Assembly (NCBI GenBank): GCA_002378665.1
Contig: DFSO01000084.1
Location: forward strand, 1 to 20,423
Direction of reading: 5' to 3'
DNA length: 20,423 nucleotides
DNA from: Loktanella sp. UBA3435
GTDB taxonomy: Bacteria > Pseudomonadota > Alphaproteobacteria > Rhodobacterales > Rhodobacteraceae
Shown here: positions 14,092 to 20,423 of the stretch, piece after piece
Layout: the number at the start of each line of letters is the position of its first letter
Position numbering within the stretch: the first letter of the stretch is position 1
Translations under genes and position numbers: made by a program
The notes under the pieces: model-generated
Seen by the model: the letters and a program-made list of their open reading frames with translations, nothing else
What the model was told of the DNA's origin: nothing
The model's database searches: none

Positions 14092-15063
14092 ATGTCCCAA
14101 TCCCGCCTTTCGACCGCCATTGATGATGGTGCCTTGGTTTTGCCTGCGGGCAAGATTGCTGTGATGCGCCCTGCGGCGGATTATGATGTTGCGCCGTTGA
14201 ACCGCGACGATGTGATGATCAGCCACGGCTATTATCCTGATTTCTCTGCATGGAGCGATGCGGGTTATGTCGTGACACCAAAGGCCGAGCCTGCGTCGGT
14301 TGCGATTGTGGTCGTGCCGCGGTCAAAGGCATTGGCGCGTGATATGATCGCACGGGCGGCGTCTTGGGCCGAGTTGGTGATCGTGGACGGGCAGCGCACG
14401 GATGGCGTCGATAGCCATTTTAAGGATTGCCGCAAGCGTCTGGGCGATTTGCCATCGATCCCAAAGGGGCATGGCCGCATTTTCTGGTTTGCCCGCACGG
14501 ATAAATTTGCCGATTGGATCACCCCGCCGCCTGAAATGGGTGCGCATGGATATTTCACCACGGCGGGTGTGTTCTCGGATGGCGCTGTCGATGCAGGATC
14601 TGCGTTGTTGGCCGAAAGCTTGCCTGAGAAGCTCCCTGCGAAGATGGCGGATTTGGGCGCTGGTTGGGGCTATCTTGCTGGTCCCGTGCTTGCGCGCAAG
14701 GGCGTTCAATCGCTTGATTTGATCGAAGCAGAGGCCTTGTCGCTGGACTGTGCGCGCCTGAATGTGACCGATCCGCGCGTGAAGTTTCATTGGGCAGATG
14801 CGATGCAATTCCAATCTAAACCTGGTTTTGATGGTGTGGTGATGAACCCGCCGTTCCATACAGGCCGCGCGTCAGAGCCGCATTTGGGCCGTGCTTTTAT
14901 CGCAGCGGCCGCGCGGGTTCTTGCGTCGCATGGCAAACTTTGGATGGTTGCGAACCGTCATTTGCCCTATGAACAAGCCTTGCGGGACAGTTTCCGTAAC
15001 GTTGAAGAGATTGCAGGTAACGGCGCGTTTAAGGTGTTCCACGCCACGCGTCCAAACCGCTAG
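14092..15063 (+). CDS. Class I SAM-dependent methyltransferase, RsmC/RlmG-like
   Basis: The 323-residue protein has the two-part architecture of the RsmC family, whose characterised members methylate guanine N2 in rRNA (G1207 of 16S for RsmC). An N-terminal degenerate methyltransferase-like domain (about 1-140) precedes the catalytic domain, where the SAM-binding motif DLGAGWGYL lies at 187-195, an acidic residue follows strand 2 ('DLIEAEAL', 209-216), and the catalytic NPPF lies at 252-255 in 'VVMNPPFHTGR'. NPPF is typical of amino-group N-methylation. Whether the target is 16S G1207, another rRNA site or something else cannot be told from sequence, so no symbol is given. The SDR gene follows after 9 bases with a GAGAAG ribosome binding site. 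Confidence 0.88.
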   Translation: MSQSRLSTAIDDGALVLPAGKIAVMRPAADYDVAPLNRDDVMISHGYYPDFSAWSDAGYVVTPKAEPASVAIVVVPRSKALARDMIARAASWAELVIVDGQRTDGVDSHFKDCRKRLGDLPSIPKGHGRIFWFARTDKFADWITPPPEMGAHGYFTTAGVFSDGAVDAGSALLAESLPEKLPAKMADLGAGWGYLAGPVLARKGVQSLDLIEAEALSLDCARLNVTDPRVKFHWADAMQFQSKPGFDGVVMNPPFHTGRASEPHLGRAFIAAAARVLASHGKLWMVANRHLPYEQALRDSFRNVEEIAGNGAFKVFHATRPNR

Positions 15064-15072
15064 GAGAAGCAG

Positions 15073-15888
15073 ATGTCGTTTTCGATTTCAGGTAAAACCG
15101 CGATTGTGACAGGTGCCGGCAATGGTGTTGGCTTGGCGATTGGGCGGCATTTTGTGAACCAAGGCGCGAATGTCGTCTTTGCCGATATGGATGAAGACGC
15201 GCTGCAGCGTGAGATGGGCGGTCTGGCCGACAAAGAAGGTCAGGTGCGGATTTTTGCGGGCGACTTGCGTAAGAAACTGACGATTGCGAACCTGCTTTCG
15301 GCGACAATCGACGCCTTTGATCGCGTTGATATTTTGGTGAATGCGTCGCGTCAGGTTTTGCCGACAGATACGCTTTCGACGGATGATAAATCGGTTGATG
15401 ACCTGTTGCAGCAGAATGTTCTGGCCGGACTGCGCCTTAGCCAAGCGGTCGCGCGGCGTATGATTAAACAGGCCGAGGTAGAAACGGACGAAGACGCGCG
15501 TGGGTCGATAGGCTCGATTGTCAATATGAGTTCAATTGCAGCACAGCGTTCGCATCCTGATTTGCTGGCCTACTCGATCAGCTGTGCCGCTTTGGATCAA
15601 GCAACGCGGTCATTGGCTGTGGCTTGGGCACCAAAGCGCATTCGTGTGAATGGTGTAGCGTTTGGGTCGTTGATGAGCGCAAGCCTGCAAGAGGCGCTGC
15701 GCGATGATGATGACATGCGCGAGGCAATTATTGCTGCTACGCCGTTGAACCGTATCGCAAGTGCCACTGAAGTGAGCGATGCGGTGCAATATCTGGTGTC
15801 AGATGCATCCAGCTTTGTCACAGGTCAGATCATTACTGTGGATGGCGGCCGCACCTTGCTTGATCCAGCCGCCGTATCTGCCCACTAA
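15073..15888 (+). CDS. SDR family protein lacking the catalytic lysine
   Basis: This 271-residue Rossmann-fold protein belongs to the short-chain dehydrogenase/reductase superfamily. The cofactor-binding motif T-G-A-G-N-G-V-G is at 13-20 and Asp38-Asp40 ends strand 2, favouring NAD(H). Of the catalytic tetrad, Asn115, Ser154 and Tyr167 are in place, but the Y-x3-K motif reads Y167-S-I-S-C171, so the lysine that lowers the tyrosine pKa is replaced by cysteine (codon TGT). The NNAG motif is also altered to VNASR (89-93). The C-terminal part is normal ('VTGQIITVDGG'). The protein may be a non-oxidoreductase, a binding protein or an enzyme with altered chemistry. It lies 9 bases after the RsmC-like gene and probably shares its transcript. 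The family is certain; activity is doubtful. Confidence 0.9.
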   Translation: MSFSISGKTAIVTGAGNGVGLAIGRHFVNQGANVVFADMDEDALQREMGGLADKEGQVRIFAGDLRKKLTIANLLSATIDAFDRVDILVNASRQVLPTDTLSTDDKSVDDLLQQNVLAGLRLSQAVARRMIKQAEVETDEDARGSIGSIVNMSSIAAQRSHPDLLAYSISCAALDQATRSLAVAWAPKRIRVNGVAFGSLMSASLQEALRDDDDMREAIIAATPLNRIASATEVSDAVQYLVSDASSFVTGQIITVDGGRTLLDPAAVSAH

Positions 15889-16272
15889 TTATTCGGGGTT
15901 TGCGGCCAGACATTGTTGGCGTGCGGCCTCGGAATTGATTTGCATTTGGCGCTGGCGTTCTTCGAGTGACTGAAGCTTTGCGCGCTTTGCGTTCAGGTCG
16001 ATTGCGACGGGAACTCGCACGTCGCGCACCTCTGTTTGTTTACACCGTGTGCGAATTTCAGTGCCATCAGGCAGGACCGATTCGCAAATTGCGTTCACTT
16101 CGCGGAACTTTTGTTCTGTTTCGACCGCAAAGCCGCGATCCAGATTGCCGCGTGTCTCGACGATTAATCTGTTGAGGACCCTTTGATCCTTGTTCACACC
16201 CGCAAGACAAGCCTCGCGCGGCGTCGCACAGGCGGCAAGAAGGGGAATGAGGGCAAGTGTGACAAAACGCAT
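15889..16272 (-). CDS. Hypothetical lipoprotein
   Basis: The 127-residue product has a lipoprotein signal ending in L-A-A-C with the lipidated cysteine at residue 15, followed by 'ATPREACLAG'. The mature part is mostly charged and helical, with three further cysteines in the middle and end (within 'ICESV', 'TRCKQ' and 'QQCLAA') besides Cys21, and a probable coiled-coil stretch near the C-terminus ('AKRAKLQSLEERQRQMQ'). The stop abuts the stop of the SDR gene. It is divergent from hemF with 98 bases between the starts. I recognise no named family; an envelope location is well supported, the function is unknown. Confidence 0.8.
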   Translation of the reverse strand: MRFVTLALIPLLAACATPREACLAGVNKDQRVLNRLIVETRGNLDRGFAVETEQKFREVNAICESVLPDGTEIRTRCKQTEVRDVRVPVAIDLNAKRAKLQSLEERQRQMQINSEAARQQCLAANPE

Positions 16273-16370
16273 ATTTGGGCTCCGGTCTTGAATATGGCAG
16301 TAGGTTGTGGTGCTAAGGTGTTACTGGGCCTTTGCGGCTTGTTATACAATATCAACGTGAAGGTGCGACA

Positions 16371-17249
16371 ATGACGGAAGCAATGGAACAGCAAAAAGCG
16401 CAGGCTTCGGCGTGGTTTCGGACTTTGCGCGATGAAATTGTCGCGGCGTTTGAGGCGCTTGAGGATCGTCAGGTGGCAGATTTGCCAGCGGGGCGGTTTG
16501 AAGTGAATGAGACCACCCGCACGTCAGATGACGGGTCGGACGCAGGCGGCGGTTTGATGTCGGTGATGCGTGGTGGCCGCGTGTTTGAAAAGGTCGGCGT
16601 GAATATCAGTACGGTTTTTGGCCAACTCGGTGATGCGGCACAAAAGGCGATGGCCGCGCGCGGTATCCCCGGTATGGAAAGCGATCCGCGCTTTTGGGCC
16701 TCGGGCATTTCGCTGGTCGCGCATATGCAGAACCCGCATGCCCCAGCGGTGCATATGAACACCCGCATGTTCTGGACGCCCCACGCGTGGTGGTTTGGCG
16801 GCGGGTCGGATTTGAACCCTTGCATTGAATATCCCGAGGACACAGCAGACTTTCACGCAACGCAGAAAGCGCATTTGGACCCGCATGGTACGGACCTCTA
16901 TCCGCGTCTGAAAGAATGGGCCGACGAATATTTTTATATCCCGCACCGCAACCGCGCGCGTGGTGTTGGCGGTATCTTTATGGATGACCATTGCACAGGC
17001 GATTGGGAGGCCGATTTTGCCCTGACCCAAGATATTGGCCGTGCGTTCTTGCCTGCCTACGTGCCTTTGGTGGATCGCCGCCGCGAGATGGTTTGGAATG
17101 ATGCGCATAAAGACACGCAGCTTGTGCACCGCGGGCTCTATGCCGAATACAACCTTGTCTATGATCGCGGCACAAAATTTGGTTTGGCTACGGGCCATGA
17201 TGCCAATGCGGTGTTGATGAGCCTGCCGCCGATGGCGAAATGGGTTTGA
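16371..17249 (+). CDS. hemF: Oxygen-dependent coproporphyrinogen III oxidase HemF
   Basis: HemF performs the aerobic oxidative decarboxylation of coproporphyrinogen III to protoporphyrinogen IX. The 292-residue protein aligns by eye with E. coli HemF throughout, and the four functionally important histidines are present at His118, His128, His162 and His192. Signatures include 'GVNISTVFG', 'WWFGGGSDLNP' (140-150) and 'YFYIPHRNRARGVGGIF' (187-203). The protein stops at 'LMSLPPMAKWV', about two dozen residues short of the E. coli C-terminus, and its last 10 bases overlap the next gene. The ATG at 16371 follows GAAGG. Upstream, TACAAT at 16345-16350 is a good -10 candidate, but no matching -35 is evident. 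Confidence 0.96.
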   Translation: MTEAMEQQKAQASAWFRTLRDEIVAAFEALEDRQVADLPAGRFEVNETTRTSDDGSDAGGGLMSVMRGGRVFEKVGVNISTVFGQLGDAAQKAMAARGIPGMESDPRFWASGISLVAHMQNPHAPAVHMNTRMFWTPHAWWFGGGSDLNPCIEYPEDTADFHATQKAHLDPHGTDLYPRLKEWADEYFYIPHRNRARGVGGIFMDDHCTGDWEADFALTQDIGRAFLPAYVPLVDRRREMVWNDAHKDTQLVHRGLYAEYNLVYDRGTKFGLATGHDANAVLMSLPPMAKWV

Positions 17250-17863
17250 CACTTTCCGCTTGGGCGCTTTTTGCGTTGACCTCCATGCTGATCGAGCTGA
17301 CGCCAGGGCCAAACATGGCCTATCTCGCGATTGTGGGGGTCAGTCAGGGGCGCAAGGCGGGTTATGCTGCAGTGGCGGGTGTGGCGCTCGGTTTGGCGAT
17401 TATCGGGATCGCGGCGGCCCTTGGCTTGGCAGCTGCGATCAACGCCTCGCCGATGCTTTATCAAGTGTTGCGCTGGGGCGGTGTGATCTATCTGCTCTGG
17501 CTTGCCTTTGACGGGTGGCGCGAGGCCAGCGAAGAGATTGAACATGCGCCGTTGGGCTCAAGCAATGCACTTTATTTCCGCCGAGGTCTGATCACCAACT
17601 TGCTCAACCCAAAAGCGGCAGTGTTCTATATTGCCGTACTGCCTGGATTTGTAGAGCCAACAGGGGTGGTGATGACCCAAACCCTGCTGCTTTCAGCGAC
17701 GTATGTCGCGGCGGCCACGGGCATTCACTTCGCGATTGTCACGGGTGCGGCAGCATTGCGTCCGCTCCTCGAAGACCCACGCCGCAGCATGATCGTGCGA
17801 CGTGGTCTTTCGGTTGCTTTGGGCTTGGTCGCGGTATGGTTCGCGTGGAAAACCAGCGTTTAA
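17240..17863 (+). CDS. LysE/RhtB family amino-acid exporter
   Basis: The 207-residue integral membrane protein belongs to the LysE/RhtB translocator family, which exports amino acids or similar small molecules. About six hydrophobic segments are visible. The family motif 'LIELTPGPNMAYLAI' is near the N-terminus and 'GLITNLLNPKAAVFYIAVLPGF' (about 116-137) in the middle, both highly characteristic. The substrate cannot be predicted. The ATG at 17240 lies inside the hemF end (10-base overlap), without a good ribosome binding site, so translation is probably coupled to hemF. Confidence 0.92.
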   Translation: MGLTLSAWALFALTSMLIELTPGPNMAYLAIVGVSQGRKAGYAAVAGVALGLAIIGIAAALGLAAAINASPMLYQVLRWGGVIYLLWLAFDGWREASEEIEHAPLGSSNALYFRRGLITNLLNPKAAVFYIAVLPGFVEPTGVVMTQTLLLSATYVAAATGIHFAIVTGAAALRPLLEDPRRSMIVRRGLSVALGLVAVWFAWKTSV

Positions 17864-17874
17864 TCACGCAAGAC

Positions 17875-18279
17875 TTACCCTTTATCAACGGTCACAAATT
17901 TTGCGCCGGTGGAATTGCGCAGGTCTTGTGGTTCGGGCGCGGTCATCTCTTCGGGCGGGGGGGCTGCGGCTGGTTGCGTGGGTAAAACAGGCCCCTCCGC
18001 CATTTCGCGTAACGCGGTTTCCGCCACTCTCACCGACAGCCTTCCGCCACTTGATGCGCTGAGCATTTCGGCGGCGCGTTTGGGTGCTATGTAGACCAAG
18101 GCTCGTGCGATGCGCATTGTCACCAATCCGTCGGGGCGCGTTTCGGTTGATGGCGTCCGCAGCGCTGTCCGTTCTTGTGGCGTCGCGGGCGTGAAGCCAA
18201 CCCAGCCCACAAGCATTACCGCCACGCCCATCATGATACCGCGGTAGCTGTGAAAAAGCAGACGAAAGGTCAATCGCAT
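17875..18279 (-). CDS. Hypothetical membrane-anchored protein
   Basis: The 134-residue product starts with 'MRLTFRLLFHSYRGIMMG', with a single hydrophobic segment at about 14-30 that acts as a signal anchor or a signal peptide. The exported part has a helical middle (about 50-95) containing 'RIARALVYIAPKRAAEML' and a Pro/Ala/Glu-rich C-terminal tail (about 97-118). There are no cysteines or catalytic motifs that I recognise. GGGGGA lies six bases before the ATG. It follows hemE on the same strand after 48 bases and could be cotranscribed; it converges on the LysE-family gene with an 11-base gap. Family and role are unknown. Confidence 0.75.
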   Translation of the reverse strand: MRLTFRLLFHSYRGIMMGVAVMLVGWVGFTPATPQERTALRTPSTETRPDGLVTMRIARALVYIAPKRAAEMLSASSGGRLSVRVAETALREMAEGPVLPTQPAAAPPPEEMTAPEPQDLRNSTGAKFVTVDKG

Positions 18280-18327
18280 GGAAGTCCCCCGTTATTGACC
18301 TGAATGTTTCACATCAATACGGCAGAA

Positions 18328-19359
18328 TTAGGCACGCACCGTATCGATCATCAACTGCACGTTGTCGGGGTTGGCGTCGGGAGTGATGCCGTGGCCGAGG
18401 TTGAAGATATGCGGGCCGTTTGCGAAGGCTTTGCAGATCGCCTTAGTCTCACGCACGAGGTCCTCGCCGCCCGTCACCATATGGCGCGAGGCTAGGTTGC
18501 CTTGCACGCAGCCGCCAGTTTGCACGTTGGCCGCAGCCCAGACTGGATCAACGCCATCGTCAAGCGCGATACAATCGGCACCTGTGGCCGCATGCAGCCC
18601 TGCGTAGCGTTCGCCCGCGCCCCGAGGGAAGGCGATGATCGGTGTCTCTGGGTGCATTTCCTTGAGGGCTGCGATGATGCGCTGCTGGGGCTTGATCGAA
18701 AAGTCGATGAAGTCAGCTCCTTGCAGGGAACCCGCCCAGCTATCGAAAAGCTTCACGACGTCCGCGCCAGCTTCGATCTGCTTGGAGAGGTAAGCGATCG
18801 TGCCTTCGGTGATCATGTCGATCAGTGCCTCAAACACGGCGCGGTTTTCGCGCTTGAGTTTATGCGCTGGTCCTTGATCAGGCGTGCCTTGACCTGCGAT
18901 CATATAGGTGGCGACGGTCCATGGTGCGCCTGCGAAGCCGATGAGGGTGGTTTCCTTTGGCAGCTCTTGGCGTAGGATTTTCACCGTTTCATAGATTGGG
19001 CTCAGGGTTTCGTGGATGTCTTCCAAAGGCTTGAGGTTGATCATGTCATCAGCGGTGGTGATCGTGGACAAACGCGGCCCTTCGCCAGTGACGAACCAAA
19101 GGTCAGCGCCCATCGCCTGCGGTAACAGCAGGATATCGGCAAAGAGGATCGCCGCGTCAAAGCCGTAGCGGCGGATCGGTTGCAAGGTCACTTCGGCAGC
19201 CAATTCGGGGTTATAGCACAGTGAAAGGAAGTCGCCCGCCTGCGCACGCGTGGCCTTATATTCTGGCAAATAGCGCCCGGCCTGTCGCATCATCCAGATT
19301 GGCGGCGTTGGGAGAGTTTCGCCAGCGAGGGCGCGGAGGATCAGTTTTTCAGTGGCCAT
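18328..19359 (-). CDS. hemE: Uroporphyrinogen decarboxylase HemE
   Basis: HemE removes four acetate carboxyl groups from uroporphyrinogen III to give coproporphyrinogen III in the cytoplasm. The 343-residue length is normal. The N-terminal signature 'PPIWMMRQAGRYLPEYK' (19-35) holds the substrate-contacting arginines, and 'AAILFADILLLPQAMG' (69-84) contains the essential aspartate. 'IGFAGAPWTVATYMI' and 'FDSWAGSL' are further conserved blocks. AGGAAG seven bases before ATG 19359 is a good ribosome binding site. It is divergent from hemC with 82 bases between the starts. Confidence 0.97.
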   Translation of the reverse strand: MATEKLILRALAGETLPTPPIWMMRQAGRYLPEYKATRAQAGDFLSLCYNPELAAEVTLQPIRRYGFDAAILFADILLLPQAMGADLWFVTGEGPRLSTITTADDMINLKPLEDIHETLSPIYETVKILRQELPKETTLIGFAGAPWTVATYMIAGQGTPDQGPAHKLKRENRAVFEALIDMITEGTIAYLSKQIEAGADVVKLFDSWAGSLQGADFIDFSIKPQQRIIAALKEMHPETPIIAFPRGAGERYAGLHAATGADCIALDDGVDPVWAAANVQTGGCVQGNLASRHMVTGGEDLVRETKAICKAFANGPHIFNLGHGITPDANPDNVQLMIDTVRA

Positions 19360-19405
19360 GGTTTGCTTCCTTTTGTCGCGTTACTCGTCCCAAGTGCGGG
19401 CGGCG

Positions 19406-19434
19406 TTGTCAATGCCGCGGCCTGTGTTTAGAAG
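19406..19434 (+). promoter_or_regulatory. Candidate promoter of hemC
   Basis: TTGTCA (19406-19411) and TAGAAG (19429-19434) are separated by 17 bases. The -10 ends only 7 bases before the hemC ATG, so the transcript could begin at or next to the start codon. On the opposite strand a perfect TTGACA (19412-19407) overlaps this -35 and could serve hemE, although its -10 would be poor. Confidence 0.45.
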
Positions 19435-19441
19435 TCGAAGT

Positions 19442-20383
19442 ATGACATTGATTTTGCCCACACCCGCTCAACCGCTCAATATTGGCACCCGTGGCTCGCC
19501 GCTCGCTCTGGCGCAGGCCTATGAGACGCGTGCGCGGCTGGCGCAGGCCTTTGATTTGCCCCATGAGGCGTTCGAGATTGTCATCATCAAGGTGACGGGC
19601 GATTTGATCCAAGACCGTGCGCTGAAAGACATCGGCGGAAAGGGCCTTTTCACCCGCGAGATTGAAGAGGCGCTGCTTGCGGGCTCAATCGATATCGCGG
19701 TGCATTCGATGAAAGATATGCCTGTGGAGCAGCCTGGGGGTTTGTTGCTCGATACCTATTTGCCGCGTGAAGATGTGCGTGATGCGTTTGTGTCGCTGAC
19801 TTGCGACGGGATCGCTGATTTGGCGCAGGGTGCCACGGTTGGGACTTCGTCGTTGCGCCGCAAAGCACAACTTTTGGCGCGGCGTCCTGATCTGAATGTC
19901 GTTGAGTTTCGCGGTAATGTGCAGACACGGCTTAAGAAACTGGGCGACGGCGTAGCTGAGGCGACGTTCCTTGCCATGGCCGGTTTGAACCGTCTGGGTC
20001 GGGATGATGTAAAGCGCACAGCGATTGCACCCGAAGACATGCTGCCTGCGATTGCCCAAGGGGCGATTGGGATTGAACGGCGCGGTGACGATAGCCGCAT
20101 GGCTGAAATGCTGGCCGCAATTCATCATGGCCCGACGGGACAGCGACTGGCGGCAGAACGTGCGTTTTTGGCGGCACTGGACGGGTCCTGTGAAACGCCT
20201 ATTGGTGGCTTGGCTGATTTGGATGGCGGGAACCTGCGCCTGCGCGGTGAAATCCTGCGCGTCGATGGATCAGAGGTCTTGGCCGACGACATGACGGGCG
20301 CTGTCGAAGACGGTGCCGACATGGGCCGCGAGATGGCGGCAAAGCTGCTCAAACTCGCGGGTCCCGGTTTCTTGCACGGTTAG
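19442..20383 (+). CDS. hemC: Hydroxymethylbilane synthase (porphobilinogen deaminase) HemC
   Basis: HemC polymerises four porphobilinogens into hydroxymethylbilane. The 313-residue protein begins its core at 'LNIGTRGSPLALAQA' (12-26). The catalytic aspartate is Asp92 in 'SMKDMP', the cofactor-contacting 'GTSSLRRKAQL' is at 134-144, and Cys250 in 'LDGSCETPIGG' carries the dipyrromethane cofactor. The frame is open upstream to 19352, but ATG 19442 gives the normal N-terminus. No strong ribosome binding site precedes it (GAAGTCGAAGT), which fits either weak initiation or a leaderless transcript. The 40 bases after the stop hold a short TCTGTC/GACAGA repeat without a T-run, so no terminator is visible before the window ends. 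Confidence 0.97.
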   Translation: MTLILPTPAQPLNIGTRGSPLALAQAYETRARLAQAFDLPHEAFEIVIIKVTGDLIQDRALKDIGGKGLFTREIEEALLAGSIDIAVHSMKDMPVEQPGGLLLDTYLPREDVRDAFVSLTCDGIADLAQGATVGTSSLRRKAQLLARRPDLNVVEFRGNVQTRLKKLGDGVAEATFLAMAGLNRLGRDDVKRTAIAPEDMLPAIAQGAIGIERRGDDSRMAEMLAAIHHGPTGQRLAAERAFLAALDGSCETPIGGLADLDGGNLRLRGEILRVDGSEVLADDMTGAVEDGADMGREMAAKLLKLAGPGFLHG

Positions 20384-20423
20384 GTTTTGAGGTCTGTCAG
20401 GACAGAGGTGGTCGCGGAAATTT

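Noticed and set aside
16339..16355. FNR-like sequence (TTGTTATACAATATCAA) upstream of hemF
   Set aside because: It contains the halves TTG and ATCAA, but the spacing and symmetry do not match TTGAT-N4-ATCAA, and an oxygen-dependent enzyme gene gives no extra support without footprint data.
16524..17312. 262-codon - strand frame opposite hemF
   Set aside because: Antisense shadow; hemF on the + strand has all its catalytic residues.
18502..18975. 157-codon + strand frame opposite hemE
   Set aside because: Antisense shadow of an intact, highly conserved gene, with no ribosome binding site.
1..20423. CRISPR arrays, tRNA/rRNA genes, insertion sequences, phage genes, attachment sites
   Set aside because: Reading through both strands showed no regularly spaced repeats, cloverleaf-like segments, transposase or integrase motifs, or target-site duplications.

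Overview
The window reads as chromosomal, mostly housekeeping DNA from an alphaproteobacterium, most likely a marine Rhodobacterales (roseobacter-group) member. I base this on the protein family types (short membrane-anchored cytochrome c552/CycM, alphaproteobacterial-type prephenate dehydratase, ClpS, DacC with a SPOR tail), moderately high GC, many ATGA-type gene overlaps, and a small 4.5S-type SRP RNA. The exact genus cannot be read from this stretch. I see no insertion sequence, prophage, tRNA, rRNA or CRISPR array.

Layout. 1-1230 (+): a DUF6502-type regulator-like protein, translationally overlapped by a 45-residue lipoprotein, then a 99-residue cysteine-containing exported protein. 1264-2298 (-): the ribosome-assembly GTPase rsgA; upstream of it, on the same strand, lie a 12-codon mini-ORF with a strong ribosome binding site and the SRP RNA gene ffs with a clear promoter. 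2652-4119 (+): NADH pyrophosphatase nudC and an SRPBCC lipid/ligand-binding-fold protein. 4116-4955 (-): prephenate dehydratase pheA, divergent from cycM (5076-5600, +), which ends in a strong intrinsic terminator. 5769-11950 (+): a tight yejABEF peptide ABC-transporter operon whose last member is a GNAT acetyltransferase. 11947-13416 (-): the D,D-carboxypeptidase dacC, convergent with that operon. 13727-15888 (+): clpS, an RsmC-like methyltransferase and an atypical SDR protein lacking the catalytic lysine. 15889-16272 (-): a small lipoprotein. 16371-17863 (+): hemF overlapped by a LysE-family exporter. 17875-19359 (-): a small membrane-anchored protein and hemE. 19442-20383 (+): hemC, divergent from hemE.

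How the genes fit together. Three genes of the heme/tetrapyrrole pathway (hemC, hemE, hemF) sit within 4 kb as separate units. The Yej transporter, the GNAT enzyme and DacC form a neighbourhood plausibly concerned with uptake and handling of small peptides or peptidoglycan fragments. RsgA and the SRP RNA serve ribosome maturation and protein targeting.

I found no convincing wholly new multi-gene system. The best leads are the yejABEF-GNAT coupling next to dacC, the SDR with Cys in place of the active-site Lys, the mini-ORF between ffs and rsgA, the two small exported proteins at the left end, and the hemE/hemC intergenic region, where opposing -35-like elements overlap and hemC may be leaderless.
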